A DNA stretch of 64,000 nt from JAPKZH01 sp963715635 (lineage in GTDB: Bacteria > Acidobacteriota > Aminicenantia > Aminicenantales > UBA4085). Numbering within the stretch: the first letter of the stretch is position 1; the number at the start of each line of letters is the position of its first letter. Position numbers and translations under genes: made by a program. Location: contig OY970261.1 in assembly GCA_963715635.1 (NCBI GenBank), positions 1,798,001 to 1,862,000 of the forward strand, written 5' to 3'. Below the pieces are notes generated by a model. It was not told where the DNA came from, made no database searches, and worked only from the letters and a program-made list of their open reading frames with translations. Shown here one piece after another: positions 8,815-17,534 of this stretch.

Positions 8815-9546
8815 ATGTTACAAGATGCTCTCATCAAACGGAATTGGGATTACGGCACAAAAATCTGGGTCTTTCCTCTGTCTCTGGCCGTTCATGCGGC
8901 GATTGCAGCGCTGCTCGTCATACTCCCCCTGATCGGCACCGGCCAGCTGCCGCGCTTTGAAGTGAGGGATGCGCTTATCCTTCCCGCGATGCCGCACCTG
9001 CCGCCGCCTCCTCCGCCGCCTCCAAAAAACGTTACGGGATCCCGAACAAATCGCATCAAGGCCGTGCATGCCAGATCGGCCTTTGAGCTGGGCAGGCTCA
9101 TCTCCCCGGGCGTTATCCCCGACGAAATCGCCGACGTGCCGTTTTTCGACAGCGGCGTTGAAGGCGGCATGGAAGGCGGAGTCGAAGGAGGGATTCCCGG
9201 AGGTTTTCTCGACGGCGTTGTCGGGCCCATCCTCAGCAACGTCATCGCAAAGCCTGAAATGCCGGTGCGGGCTATAGGCGAGGTCAGCCAGCCCAAGCTC
9301 ATCAAGCAGGTCGAGCCTGTGTATCCTGAAATCGCGCGCCAGGCGCGGGTGGAGGGCGTGGTTACCTTGGAAGCCACAACCGACATTTACGGCCGCGTCC
9401 AGTCGATTAAAGTGTTGCGGTCGATCCCGCTGTTAGACCAAGCGGCGACAGATGCCGTCCGGCAGTGGGTCTATGAGCCTATGGTTGTCAGCGGCCGGCC
9501 CCGCGGCGTCATCTTTACGGTGACAGTCCGTTTTAAGCTAGAGTAA
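8815..9546 (+). CDS. TonB family energy transducer
   Basis: A 243-aa protein with one N-terminal membrane helix (WVFPLSLAVHAAIAALLVIL, about residues 18-38), a polyproline stretch (about 62-70), a shorter GG-rich repeat (GVEGGMEGGVEGGIPGG) and a TonB C-terminal domain (PVYPEIARQARVEG, ATDAVRQWVYEPMVVSGRP). TonB proteins carry proton-motive-force energy from ExbBD to outer-membrane receptors. The ATG follows GAAGGAGG. It aligns end to end with residues 88-329 of the preceding fusion, so it is a tandem duplicate lacking the zinc-finger domain. A REP palindrome lies on each side. Confidence 0.9.
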   Translation: MLQDALIKRNWDYGTKIWVFPLSLAVHAAIAALLVILPLIGTGQLPRFEVRDALILPAMPHLPPPPPPPPKNVTGSRTNRIKAVHARSAFELGRLISPGVIPDEIADVPFFDSGVEGGMEGGVEGGIPGGFLDGVVGPILSNVIAKPEMPVRAIGEVSQPKLIKQVEPVYPEIARQARVEGVVTLEATTDIYGRVQSIKVLRSIPLLDQAATDAVRQWVYEPMVVSGRPRGVIFTVTVRFKLE

Positions 9547-9552
9547 TACGTT

Positions 9553-9620
9553 CGGGGTCAAACCTACTCGTTACGTACTCTCCCCTGGAAAAACATGCGT
9601 AACGAGTAGGTTTGACCCCG
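9553..9620. repeat. REP palindrome, copy 3 (68 bp)
   Basis: The arms match copy 1 (cggggtcaaacctactcg and its complement). The loop shares tctcccctgg with copy 2. It begins seven bases after the TonB stop and ends five bases before the RAYT stop codon, so it may also act as a bidirectional transcription stop between these convergent genes. Confidence 0.9.
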
Positions 9621-9625
9621 GCTTA

Positions 9626-10585
9626 TCATCTCGGCTTATTAAACAACTTCCCCTCGATTTCTTTTATCCTCCAGCCGAGGTGCGTATCTTTAGACATTTT
9701 CTTCTGAGTCCGGCTGATCGCCGATGCCACGCCCGATACGCTTAATCCAAAAAAATGCCCTATTTCTTCGAGCCTGATTCCGCAATATTTGTGGGCCAGA
9801 TAAATAGCGGCGTTTCTCGAATATCCTGATCGTTTCCCAAGAATCTTTTCAGCCACAGCCTTGATCTCATTGATTCCAGGTTCGCCGCTTCGATTATCAC
9901 TTAGCGCTTTCATGCCCGGCAACTCGCGATCCAATTTTCTATTGCTTAAACATTTCGTTTTAACGCGTTCAATAAAAATATCGCTGCCAAGGATATTAGA
10001 ATTCCCCACACTTTCAAAAGGATTCTTGGTGGGCTTTTTTAAGGCTTCACTAACAAAAAGGGCGTACTGGCTGCTTGCCTTCTCCTCTGTACTCCCAAAA
10101 TATCTTAAAACAAATTCAGTATGCAGCCAAATAGGCGTTTCTCGAAGCCCAACATATTCTCGGTAGCTGGACCATTGATATTGTTCGGGGAGTTCCGTAA
10201 TTTTTGCCCGTACTGGATTCAAATGGATATAGCGCGATAGCTCCTGCGCATAGTCATCGGCATCGACAAGAATGGCCTTGTACCGCCCTTGAAAAAGATG
10301 CCCCACCCTCTCGTGTATTTTATTAAAATAAGCCGTGTAGGCGGAATTTATAAAATGCATTATTTTGGATAAATTTCCGCCGGGGGTTTGAAGGAAAAGG
10401 TGAAAATGGTTTTCCATACAACAATAGACAAGGATGATGACCTGAAGTCTTTTATGGGCCAACTGAAGATAGCCAAGAAACTTCTCTCGATCCCCATCTG
10501 TACGGAAAACCGGCCCCTTCTCATTTCCTCGCGAAGTGACATGGTAAAAAGCCCCTGGGAATTCAATCCTGAGCTGTCGAGCCAC
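9626..10585 (-). CDS. REP-associated tyrosine transposase (RAYT, Y1_Tnp family)
   Basis: A 319-aa single-strand HUH-type nuclease of the TnpA-REP family. Residues 1-130 hold the expected motifs: ARQLRIEFPGAFYHVTSRGN, CCMENHFHLFLQTP (the HxH metal site is HFH), a catalytic-tyrosine helix (INSAYTAYFNKIHERVGHLFQGRYKA overall, with Tyr at SAYTAYF) and YIHLNPVRAKI. A C-terminal helical domain (about 235-305; GYSRNAAIYLAHKYCGIRLEEIG overall) resembles DnaA-like DNA-binding tails. Translation probably starts at a GTG preceded by GAGAGG. REP palindromes directly flank the gene on both sides, which is the classic RAYT arrangement. The family is thought to be domesticated and to spread REP elements. 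Confidence 0.92.
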   Translation of the reverse strand: MARQLRIEFPGAFYHVTSRGNEKGPVFRTDGDREKFLGYLQLAHKRLQVIILVYCCMENHFHLFLQTPGGNLSKIMHFINSAYTAYFNKIHERVGHLFQGRYKAILVDADDYAQELSRYIHLNPVRAKITELPEQYQWSSYREYVGLRETPIWLHTEFVLRYFGSTEEKASSQYALFVSEALKKPTKNPFESVGNSNILGSDIFIERVKTKCLSNRKLDRELPGMKALSDNRSGEPGINEIKAVAEKILGKRSGYSRNAAIYLAHKYCGIRLEEIGHFFGLSVSGVASAISRTQKKMSKDTHLGWRIKEIEGKLFNKPR

Positions 10586-10613
10586 GTTCGTCCTCTCAAT
10601 AATAGACGTCTCC

Positions 10614-10681
10614 CGGGGTCAAACCTACTCATTACGCACAATTCTCCAGGGTAATATGCGTAATGAGTAGCTTTGACCCCG
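10614..10681. repeat. REP palindrome, copy 4 (68 bp)
   Basis: The arms match copy 2 (tactcattacgca), with one mismatch in the right arm (gtagctttgacccc). Its loop (acaattctccagggtaa) is the reverse complement of the copy 1 loop with a single difference, so this copy has the opposite orientation. It lies upstream of the RAYT gene and eleven bases from the ABC-F stop. Confidence 0.9.
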
Positions 10682-10691
10682 GTTTATCAGT

Positions 10692-12848
10692 TTAAAGGGA
10701 GGAGAGTTTGCGGTCGAATGCGGCTTTCTTGGCCTCGTAATCCCGGAGCAACGGCTCGAGCTCCTCGAGGAAAGCGTCCTCATTCTGCCGCAGCTCGTGT
10801 ATAGACTTGCTAAGCTCGATGATTTTCGAGCTCTCCTTCGCCTTCGACGCCTCGACGATTTCATGATTCATGCGGCTCAACTCCGCCTCCGTTTTTTCAA
10901 TGGCCTTCTCCAGCGCCTGGATTTTCTGTTCTAGCGGCTTAAGCACCTTTCCCTTCTCGGTCAAAACCTCCGACCGGAGTCGCCGCATCTCCTTCTTTCC
11001 CACCTTTTCTGGTTGGAGCACAGGCGTGGTCGCTGCCGCAACCGCATGTCCTTTCGCTTTTGTATGATCAAGAGGTTGCGGCTTTATCTGATCTTGCCCT
11101 CGTTGCCCAGTATAGTCCACGCCAGTAATTCTGCGGGCGCCTTTGCCCAGTCCTGTGCTTAACCCTGCGCCAGAACTCGCGCCAGCATCCATGCCCCATA
11201 CTGCACCTGGCTTGATACCTTTGCCTTCATCCGCGCTCGCACCTGCGCCCGCTACGCTGCCCGCAGCCGCCCCCTCTTCTTCGCCTGCCCCCGCCGCCTC
11301 TTCTTCGCCCGCGCCCGCCCCATCCACTTCCGCCTTCTTCCGCTTCCTCCTCTGCCCTCCCTCCTCCCCTCGCCACCCCACCCTCTCCAGGAACCGCTCG
11401 TAGCTTCCCTCGTGCACGGAAATGCCGTCGTCCTGAAACACGATCAACCTTTCCGCCAGCCCGTGCAGGAACATCTCATTATGCGTCACCATCACCACCG
11501 CCCCATCGAAATTATCGATCGCCGCGAGCAGCGCATCGCTCGATTCCATATCCAAGTGGTTATTCGGCTCGTCCAGCAGCAATAAATTCAACGGCGTAGC
11601 AATGAGCTTCCCCAGCAGCACCCGGCTTTTCTCCCCCCCCGACAGCACTTTTATTTTTTTCAGCGCGTTATCTCCCTCGAACATCATCACACCGCAAATC
11701 ATCCGCGCCCGCGCCGGGTCCATATCCGGCGCCGCACTCCCAATCTCCTCCAGCACCGTGTTCGCCTCCCCAAAACTTTCCACATGCGTTTGCTCAAAAT
11801 ATCCCGCCGCAACCGCCATCGGGCTCGCGATCTCTCCTCTCTCCGGCTTCAGCACGCCCGCCATCAGCTTCAGCAGCGTCGTCTTCCCTTTCCCGTTTTG
11901 CCCTATGACGAACACCCTATCATGCGCCCCGATACTAATCCCAAAATCCTTCACGATCGGCCGCTCCACTTCATATCCGAACGACACGTCATTCACGCTC
12001 ATGGTGTACTTTCCATGAAATTTCTTATACCCAAACGAGAAGTCCAGCGATTTCAACTTCTCCAGCTTTTCCTTTCTTCCCATTTTGGCCAGCGTCTTCT
12101 TCCGCGACTGCACCAAACCGGTCAGCTGGGCCGACGCCCTGAACTTGGCGATAAATTCCTCGATCTCCTTCCGCTTCCGCTCATCATTGATCCGCGTCTT
12201 CTCGTACGTCTCCTCTTCCATCGCAATTTGGCCGTACAATTTCCCCGTGTCCCCCGCAATCTTCTTCACTTTCTGCCTGTGGATCGCCATGGTGTGCGTA
12301 ACGACCTTGTCCATGAAGCTCCGGTCATGGGTCACCAGAATGAGCTCGCCCGGCCAGCTCACGAGAAATTTTTCCAGCCACCTGATCGACGTGATGTCCA
12401 GGTAATTATTCGGCTCATCCAGCAGGAGCAGGTTATAATCCGCGAGCAGCACCTTCGTCAGGTTCAGCCGTACCTGAAATCCCCCGGCCAGCTCGCTGGG
12501 ATGCTTCTCCAAATCCTTTTTCCCGAACCCCAGCCCCGTCAATATCTTTTCGACCCGCCAGGTCTGATCGTGCGCCTCGGCGCCAAGTCCCTTCAGCGCC
12601 TCCCCGAACACCGTATCTTCTGTAAAATCAAGCTGTTGCTCGACATATCCGATCCGGTAATTCCGCGGCACCGCGATGCTGCCTTCATCCGGCTCTTCGA
12701 TCCCCGCCAAAATCCTGAACAGCGTCGTCTTTCCGTGACCGTTCCTTCCCACCAGCCCCACCCTCTCCTTGCGGTTGATCTTGAAGCTCACGTTGTCGAA
12801 CAGAATCTGATCCCCGTATTTCTTGGAAAGGTTCTCGACCGCGATCAT
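10692..12848 (-). CDS. ABC-F family ATPase (Uup/YdiF-like)
   Basis: A 718-aa soluble protein with two ABC domains and no membrane segment. Domain 1 has Walker A GRNGHGKTT, a weak signature (ELAGGFQVRL) and Walker B LLLLDEPNNYLD. An arginine-rich linker follows (YEKTRINDERKRKEIEEF). Domain 2 has GQNGKGKTT, LSGGEKSRV and LLLLDEPNNHLD. The C-terminus (about 620-718) is a coiled coil, as in Uup-like proteins. ABC-F proteins act on ribosomes or on DNA branch structures. Between about residues 485 and 610 lies an unusual low-complexity Gly/Ala/Glu stretch, which makes it longer than typical relatives (about 530-650). The stop is close to REP copy 4. Confidence 0.92.
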   Translation of the reverse strand: MIAVENLSKKYGDQILFDNVSFKINRKERVGLVGRNGHGKTTLFRILAGIEEPDEGSIAVPRNYRIGYVEQQLDFTEDTVFGEALKGLGAEAHDQTWRVEKILTGLGFGKKDLEKHPSELAGGFQVRLNLTKVLLADYNLLLLDEPNNYLDITSIRWLEKFLVSWPGELILVTHDRSFMDKVVTHTMAIHRQKVKKIAGDTGKLYGQIAMEEETYEKTRINDERKRKEIEEFIAKFRASAQLTGLVQSRKKTLAKMGRKEKLEKLKSLDFSFGYKKFHGKYTMSVNDVSFGYEVERPIVKDFGISIGAHDRVFVIGQNGKGKTTLLKLMAGVLKPERGEIASPMAVAAGYFEQTHVESFGEANTVLEEIGSAAPDMDPARARMICGVMMFEGDNALKKIKVLSGGEKSRVLLGKLIATPLNLLLLDEPNNHLDMESSDALLAAIDNFDGAVVMVTHNEMFLHGLAERLIVFQDDGISVHEGSYERFLERVGWRGEEGGQRRKRKKAEVDGAGAGEEEAAGAGEEEGAAAGSVAGAGASADEGKGIKPGAVWGMDAGASSGAGLSTGLGKGARRITGVDYTGQRGQDQIKPQPLDHTKAKGHAVAAATTPVLQPEKVGKKEMRRLRSEVLTEKGKVLKPLEQKIQALEKAIEKTEAELSRMNHEIVEASKAKESSKIIELSKSIHELRQNEDAFLEELEPLLRDYEAKKAAFDRKLSSL

Positions 12849-12880
12849 GGTTTAATATCCTCGGCGGCACGCGCGGCGCA

Positions 12881-15595
12881 TCAAGTCTGCGGAATCCAGT
12901 GCCATTTTTTATTCACGAGCTTTCCGATCTCCATGGCCCACAACGGCAGCGACGAAATCGTGAGCAATACAACCATATCCAGCAAGCTCAGCGCTTCCAC
13001 CCTGAAGACCCTTTGCGTAAATGGGGTATAGAGGATCAAAATCTGTAGCACGAGCGACCCCATGCTCGCCAGCAGCAACTTGCCGTTCGTGAAAATCCCC
13101 AGCTTGAAGAACGATACGGACTGGCTCCGGCAGTTCAACGCCTGAAAAAGCTCGCTGCAGGTCATGGCAAAGAGAGCGGCCGTCCGCGCCCGCACGATCC
13201 CCTCCTTCTCAACTAACAGCACAAAACAAAACGCCAACAGACTGCAGAACGCAATGAAAACGCCCTGCGCCAAAATCAGCCGTGCCACCCGCCCGGGTAT
13301 CACGGCCTCATCCGTCTTCCGCGGCGGCCGCTTCATGACGTCAGGATCGACGGGATCGACGCCCAGCGCCAGGGCCGGCAGCCCATCCGTCACAATATTT
13401 ACCCAAAGGATTTGGACCGGGAGCAGCGGCAGTGGCAGCCCGACCAGCGAAGCCACGAACATAACCAGTATCTCGCCCGCGTTGCACGACAACAAATAAT
13501 GAATAAATTTCTTGATATTGTCGTAGATGCCCCGCCCCTCCTCCACGGCGGCCACAATCGAGGCAAAATTATCGTCCGTGATGATCATGTCCGAGACTTC
13601 TTTGGTGACATCGGTGCCGGTGATGCCCATGGCCACGCCGATATCGGCCTCTTTGACGGCCGGCGCATCATTGACCCCATCTCCCGTCATCGCCACCACA
13701 TCGCCCCGCTTGCGCCAGGCCCGGACCGCGCGCAGCTTATGCTCGGGCGACACGCGCGCATAAACCGACGTCTTTTGCACTTCGCCTTCGAATTCCGCCT
13801 CGCTTATTCTATCGAGTTCCTCCCCCGTCAAAGCCAGGCTATCCGGCCCAAAAAATCCGAGCTCTTTCGCAATAGCCACAGCCGTATTCTTGTGGTCTCC
13901 CGTGATCATCACCGTTTTGATTCCCGACTCCCGGCATTTGCCGATGGCTTCTTTAGCTTCCTCGCGCGGCGGGTCGATCATGGCAATGAGCCCGGCAAAC
14001 GTCAGCTCGCTCTCGATGACACTCGCCTCATATCGCTCCGGCTTCCTCTCAAACACCCTGTATGCGACGGCCAGGACTCGAAGGGCCTGATCCGAGAGAT
14101 AATTGTTCGCTCTCAATATCCTTACGATATCTTCATTAAACATCCGGCGCTCGTCACCGCGCTCCTGCACGCGCGTGCAATTCTCGAGCAGAATGTCGGG
14201 GGCGCCTTTGACATAGGCGATATACCTTTCCCCGCCCCCGCTCGCCTCCTGCCGGACAATGGTCATCTTTTTCCGCTCGGAGTCAAACGGAATTTCCTCG
14301 ACAAATAGGAGTTTAGATTCGAGCTCCTCTTTCCATATCCCGGCCTTGGCCGCCCCGGTGAGAATCGCCCCTTCCGTCGGGTCGCCGACAATTGCGTACT
14401 TGCCCCCCTCTTCCTTTAGCTCGGCTCCATTGCAGAGCACTCCGCAGCGAAGGCACTGCATGAGGTCCGGATGGTTTTGAGGGGCCGCCGGCTTTTCGTC
14501 GAAGTTAAACTCCCCTTTCGGCTCATACCCCGCTCCCGTAATGGTAAAAAGCCCAGTATGCGTATAAACCGCCCGCACGGTCATCTCGTTCTTCGTCAGC
14601 GTTCCCGTCTTGTCCGAGCAGATGACGGTGGCGCATCCCAGCGTCTCCACGGACGGCAGCTTCCGGATAATCACATGGCGCTTCACCATCCTCTGGACCC
14701 CCAGCGCTAGGGCAATAGTCACGACGGCAGGAAGCCCTTCGGGGATCGCGGCCACGGCCAGGCTGACGGCCGTCAAGAACATGTCCAGGATTTTTCCGCC
14801 CCGCAGCAGCCCCATCGTAAAAACTATGGCCACCAATACGAAGCACAAATAAACGATCCACTTGCCGAACTTCTCCAGCCTCTTCTGGAGCGGCGTCGTC
14901 TCGTGCTCGATGGCCTGGATCATGCCGGCGATCTTGCCGAGCTCGGTGTGCATCCCGGTTTCGGCAACGACGGCCCGCCCCTTTCCCGCAACAACCGACG
15001 TTCCCAGGTAAACCATGTTCGCCCTTTCGGCGAGCGGGATCTCTTTTTCATCCAGAGCGAGCTGGGTTTTCATGACGGGAGTGGATTCTCCGGTGAGGCT
15101 CGCTTCCTGGACGGCAAAATTGGGGGTATGCCAGGCGACGCGGCTGTCGCCGGGAATATGGTCGCCGGCCTCAAGCTCGATCAGGTCTCCGGGCACGAGC
15201 TCCGCGGAAGGAATGACCTGCCGCGCACCTCCCCGGATTACCCGCGAGGTCGGCGAGGCAAGCTTGCGGAGGGCGAGAAGTGATTTTTCGGCCCGGTATT
15301 CCTGGACAAACCCCAGGATGGCGTTCAGGATGACAATAACAATGATGGCCAGCGCGTCAACCCATTCTTTGAGGAAGCCGGAGACAAGCGCGGCTCCGAT
15401 GAGAACCCAGATGATAAAATCTTCAAACTGCTCCAGGAAAATTTTGAGCGGGGTTCGGCCCTTCTTCTCCTTAAGCTGGTTGGGGCCGTATTTTGCCAGG
15501 CGCTGGGCGATACTTTCGGCAGGAAGGCCGGAGGTTGGGTCCGTTTCCAGGGTGCGGATCGTCTCCTCGATATCGAGATGCCACCAGTTCTTCAT
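12881..15595 (-). CDS. Calcium-transporting P-type ATPase (P2A/P2B type)
   Basis: A 904-aa cation pump with a full set of P-type motifs: actuator LTGEST (about 165), phosphorylation site CSDKTGTLTKNEMT, hinge MTGDGVNDAPAVKEADIGVAMG, and membrane signatures PEGLPAVVTIALALG (M4), CNAGEILVMF (M5) and NIVTDGLPALALGVDP (M6). About ten membrane helices and a C-terminal cation-ATPase domain are present. M4 and M6 resemble SERCA/PMCA-type Ca2+ pumps, so export of Ca2+ (or Mn2+) is likely. It starts with MKNWWHLDIEETI. It lies 32 bases upstream of the ABC-F gene on the same strand. Confidence 0.92.
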   Translation of the reverse strand: MKNWWHLDIEETIRTLETDPTSGLPAESIAQRLAKYGPNQLKEKKGRTPLKIFLEQFEDFIIWVLIGAALVSGFLKEWVDALAIIVIVILNAILGFVQEYRAEKSLLALRKLASPTSRVIRGGARQVIPSAELVPGDLIELEAGDHIPGDSRVAWHTPNFAVQEASLTGESTPVMKTQLALDEKEIPLAERANMVYLGTSVVAGKGRAVVAETGMHTELGKIAGMIQAIEHETTPLQKRLEKFGKWIVYLCFVLVAIVFTMGLLRGGKILDMFLTAVSLAVAAIPEGLPAVVTIALALGVQRMVKRHVIIRKLPSVETLGCATVICSDKTGTLTKNEMTVRAVYTHTGLFTITGAGYEPKGEFNFDEKPAAPQNHPDLMQCLRCGVLCNGAELKEEGGKYAIVGDPTEGAILTGAAKAGIWKEELESKLLFVEEIPFDSERKKMTIVRQEASGGGERYIAYVKGAPDILLENCTRVQERGDERRMFNEDIVRILRANNYLSDQALRVLAVAYRVFERKPERYEASVIESELTFAGLIAMIDPPREEAKEAIGKCRESGIKTVMITGDHKNTAVAIAKELGFFGPDSLALTGEELDRISEAEFEGEVQKTSVYARVSPEHKLRAVRAWRKRGDVVAMTGDGVNDAPAVKEADIGVAMGITGTDVTKEVSDMIITDDNFASIVAAVEEGRGIYDNIKKFIHYLLSCNAGEILVMFVASLVGLPLPLLPVQILWVNIVTDGLPALALGVDPVDPDVMKRPPRKTDEAVIPGRVARLILAQGVFIAFCSLLAFCFVLLVEKEGIVRARTAALFAMTCSELFQALNCRSQSVSFFKLGIFTNGKLLLASMGSLVLQILILYTPFTQRVFRVEALSLLDMVVLLTISSLPLWAMEIGKLVNKKWHWIPQT

Positions 15596-15770
15596 CGTCG
15601 GCTCACATTAAAAAGATACCATAAAATCAGGGATTTTCATAATACACTGGCCATTCCGAAATACAAACATGCCGTGCATAAATAGTGCTCCCGCAAGAAG
15701 AATAAATGGGAATTTGTACCGAAGGAAGGAGCGATTCGGCTAGAGAATAGTATACCTGGAATAACCTATA

Positions 15771-16292
15771 TTACGATTTTTCTTCACCGGGCTGTGCCTG
15801 CATTTTTTTAGGCTTTTTTGCCAGTATCCATATATAAACAATAAAAGCGGCGAGGAAACAGAGTACACACAATAAATCAACCTTTCTTCTGCCAAATAGT
15901 CGCAACGGATTTGCAAGTCTGCTAGGCCAGAATAACCGAACATCTGATTGATATAGCCCATCTGTCAATATATGTACCCAGGCGCCAAAAATTCCCGAGA
16001 AAATCATTTTGCGAATATTCGTTCTATAGGGGATTTGTATCTTATCCATTATCCATTTAAAATATCCCCTAAAAAAATAGGCTACTATCCCCCAAAGTAT
16101 TCCTGCAGCGGCACCAAGCAGAAGCGTATGAACATATCTTGGTCCAAAACGCCTGGGGTGCCGGAATTCAACGACGAATATTTCGAAATCAATCACCAGA
16201 TTCACGAGCACAAATACCGGAATATCAACCCACCTTCTTAATAGGAGTCCAATTAAACTACTGGGACCAAAATGATAGGGTGTATATGGCAC
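15771..16292 (-). CDS. Multi-pass membrane protein, YdjM/DUF457-like (paralogue 1)
   Basis: About 173 residues with four or five membrane helices. Conserved spots are YTPYHFGPS at the start, RRWVDIPVFVLVNLVIDFE, YVHTLLLGAAAGILWG and GAWVHILTDGLY. The spaced His/Asp residues resemble membrane-bound metal-dependent hydrolases of the DUF457/YdjM type. I chose a GTG start at 16292: GGAG sits eight bases upstream, and the protein then begins like its paralogue at 30782-31321 (PYTPYH). The longer alternative would need a TTG without such a site. It neighbours surface-polysaccharide genes; its substrate is unknown. Confidence 0.65.
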   Translation of the reverse strand: MPYTPYHFGPSSLIGLLLRRWVDIPVFVLVNLVIDFEIFVVEFRHPRRFGPRYVHTLLLGAAAGILWGIVAYFFRGYFKWIMDKIQIPYRTNIRKMIFSGIFGAWVHILTDGLYQSDVRLFWPSRLANPLRLFGRRKVDLLCVLCFLAAFIVYIWILAKKPKKMQAQPGEEKS

Positions 16293-16346
16293 GATTTTTT
16301 CTCCGAATAAATAATCCAAAAATTAATTCAACAGCTGGCGAATTCC

Positions 16347-17390
16347 TCAACTTACAGTCCGCTTGCCGGCTTTACGCAGTTGATACTGCTGCTCGATCCA
16401 AGCATAGGTTTTCCGCATACCGACCCTAAGCGGTGTGCTCGGTTCCCAGCCGAGAATACGCTTGATCATTGTGTTGTCGCTATTTCGGCCCGCAACTCCC
16501 TTGGGCGCAGTCGGGTCATACCTCCGTTTGAACTTCACACCAGCGATGTCTTCGACGAGGCTGACAAGGTCAGCCACAGAAACGAGCTCGCTCGTCCCGA
16601 GGTTGATGGGAGTCGCGACAAGGCCATCACAGTGCATGATCATGTCGATGCCTTTAACGCAATCATCGATATACATGAAGCTCCGGGTCTGCGTCCCGTC
16701 TCCCCATATCTCGATCTCTGTCTTGCCCAAATCTTTAGCTGCGATAACCTTCCGGCAGATGGCGGCCGGCGCTTTTTCGCGCCCGCCATCCCATGTGCCC
16801 CATGGTCCATAGACGTTATGGAAACGGGCGATGAAAGTCTTCATCCCACGCTCCGCCCAATATTCCTGGCAGAGCATTTCGGAAATCAGTTTTTCCCAGC
16901 CGTAGCCGCGCTCAGCCATCGCCGGATAGGCATCAGATTCCTTTAGGGCACGGACATTCGGGTCTTTCTGCAGATCAGTGTTATAAACGCACGCCGAGGA
17001 CGAGAAGAAATAGCGCTCCGCGCCCGCTCGATAGGCCGATTCGATCATGTGCGTGTTGATAAGAACGCTGCGGAGGCATTCGATCCGAAACCGTTCGATG
17101 AAACCCATGCCCCCCATATCGGCTGCGAGCTGATAGACTTCCGTAGCTCCTTGACAGGCCTTCCGGCAATTCTTCTCGTCGCTAAGATCCAGGCACAAGC
17201 ATTCGACACCAGGGACGCACTGATACCATTCGGAAAGCGGCTTCTTGTCAATAGCTCGGATGCGGGTAAATCTTTTGTCATGGAAATATCGGGCAAGTGC
17301 CCCTCCGATAAACCCCCCGGCACCGGCTATGACAATCTGGATGTTTTTATTAGCACTCTTATTTTTCGTTCCGAATTTTTTATCAGCCAT
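16347..17390 (-). CDS. NAD-dependent epimerase, GDP-mannose 3,5-epimerase-like
   Basis: A 347-aa extended-SDR enzyme. It has a Rossmann nucleotide site IAGAGGFIGGALARYF (about residues 21-36), the serine motif FFSSSACVYN and the YGWEK catalytic Tyr/Lys (about 160-165). Two stretches, YQLAADMGGMGFIERF and RFHNVYGPWGTWDGGREKAP, closely resemble the GDP-D-mannose 3',5'-epimerases best known from plant ascorbate synthesis. In bacteria such enzymes supply GDP-L-galactose or related sugars for polysaccharides. Its setting beside exosortase and EPS genes supports a sugar-nucleotide role. The upstream ribosome binding site is weak. Confidence 0.85.
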   Translation of the reverse strand: MADKKFGTKNKSANKNIQIVIAGAGGFIGGALARYFHDKRFTRIRAIDKKPLSEWYQCVPGVECLCLDLSDEKNCRKACQGATEVYQLAADMGGMGFIERFRIECLRSVLINTHMIESAYRAGAERYFFSSSACVYNTDLQKDPNVRALKESDAYPAMAERGYGWEKLISEMLCQEYWAERGMKTFIARFHNVYGPWGTWDGGREKAPAAICRKVIAAKDLGKTEIEIWGDGTQTRSFMYIDDCVKGIDMIMHCDGLVATPINLGTSELVSVADLVSLVEDIAGVKFKRRYDPTAPKGVAGRNSDNTMIKRILGWEPSTPLRVGMRKTYAWIEQQYQLRKAGKRTVS

Positions 17391-17534
17391 TTTTTTGTCC
17401 CATTTGGTCTAAATTATGTGTTCTGACGTGCGAAATAAACCATATCACTCGTGAGATATTCGCGTCAATATTTTGAAAATTAAGCTGAAAAGATATAGGA
17501 GAGAAGGAAAAACCCTTAGCCGCTGGGCTGATGT

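Noticed and set aside
11784..13031. 415-codon open frame antisense to the ABC-F and P-type ATPase genes
   Set aside because: It is a shadow frame with Arg/His/Leu-biased composition across two well-identified genes.
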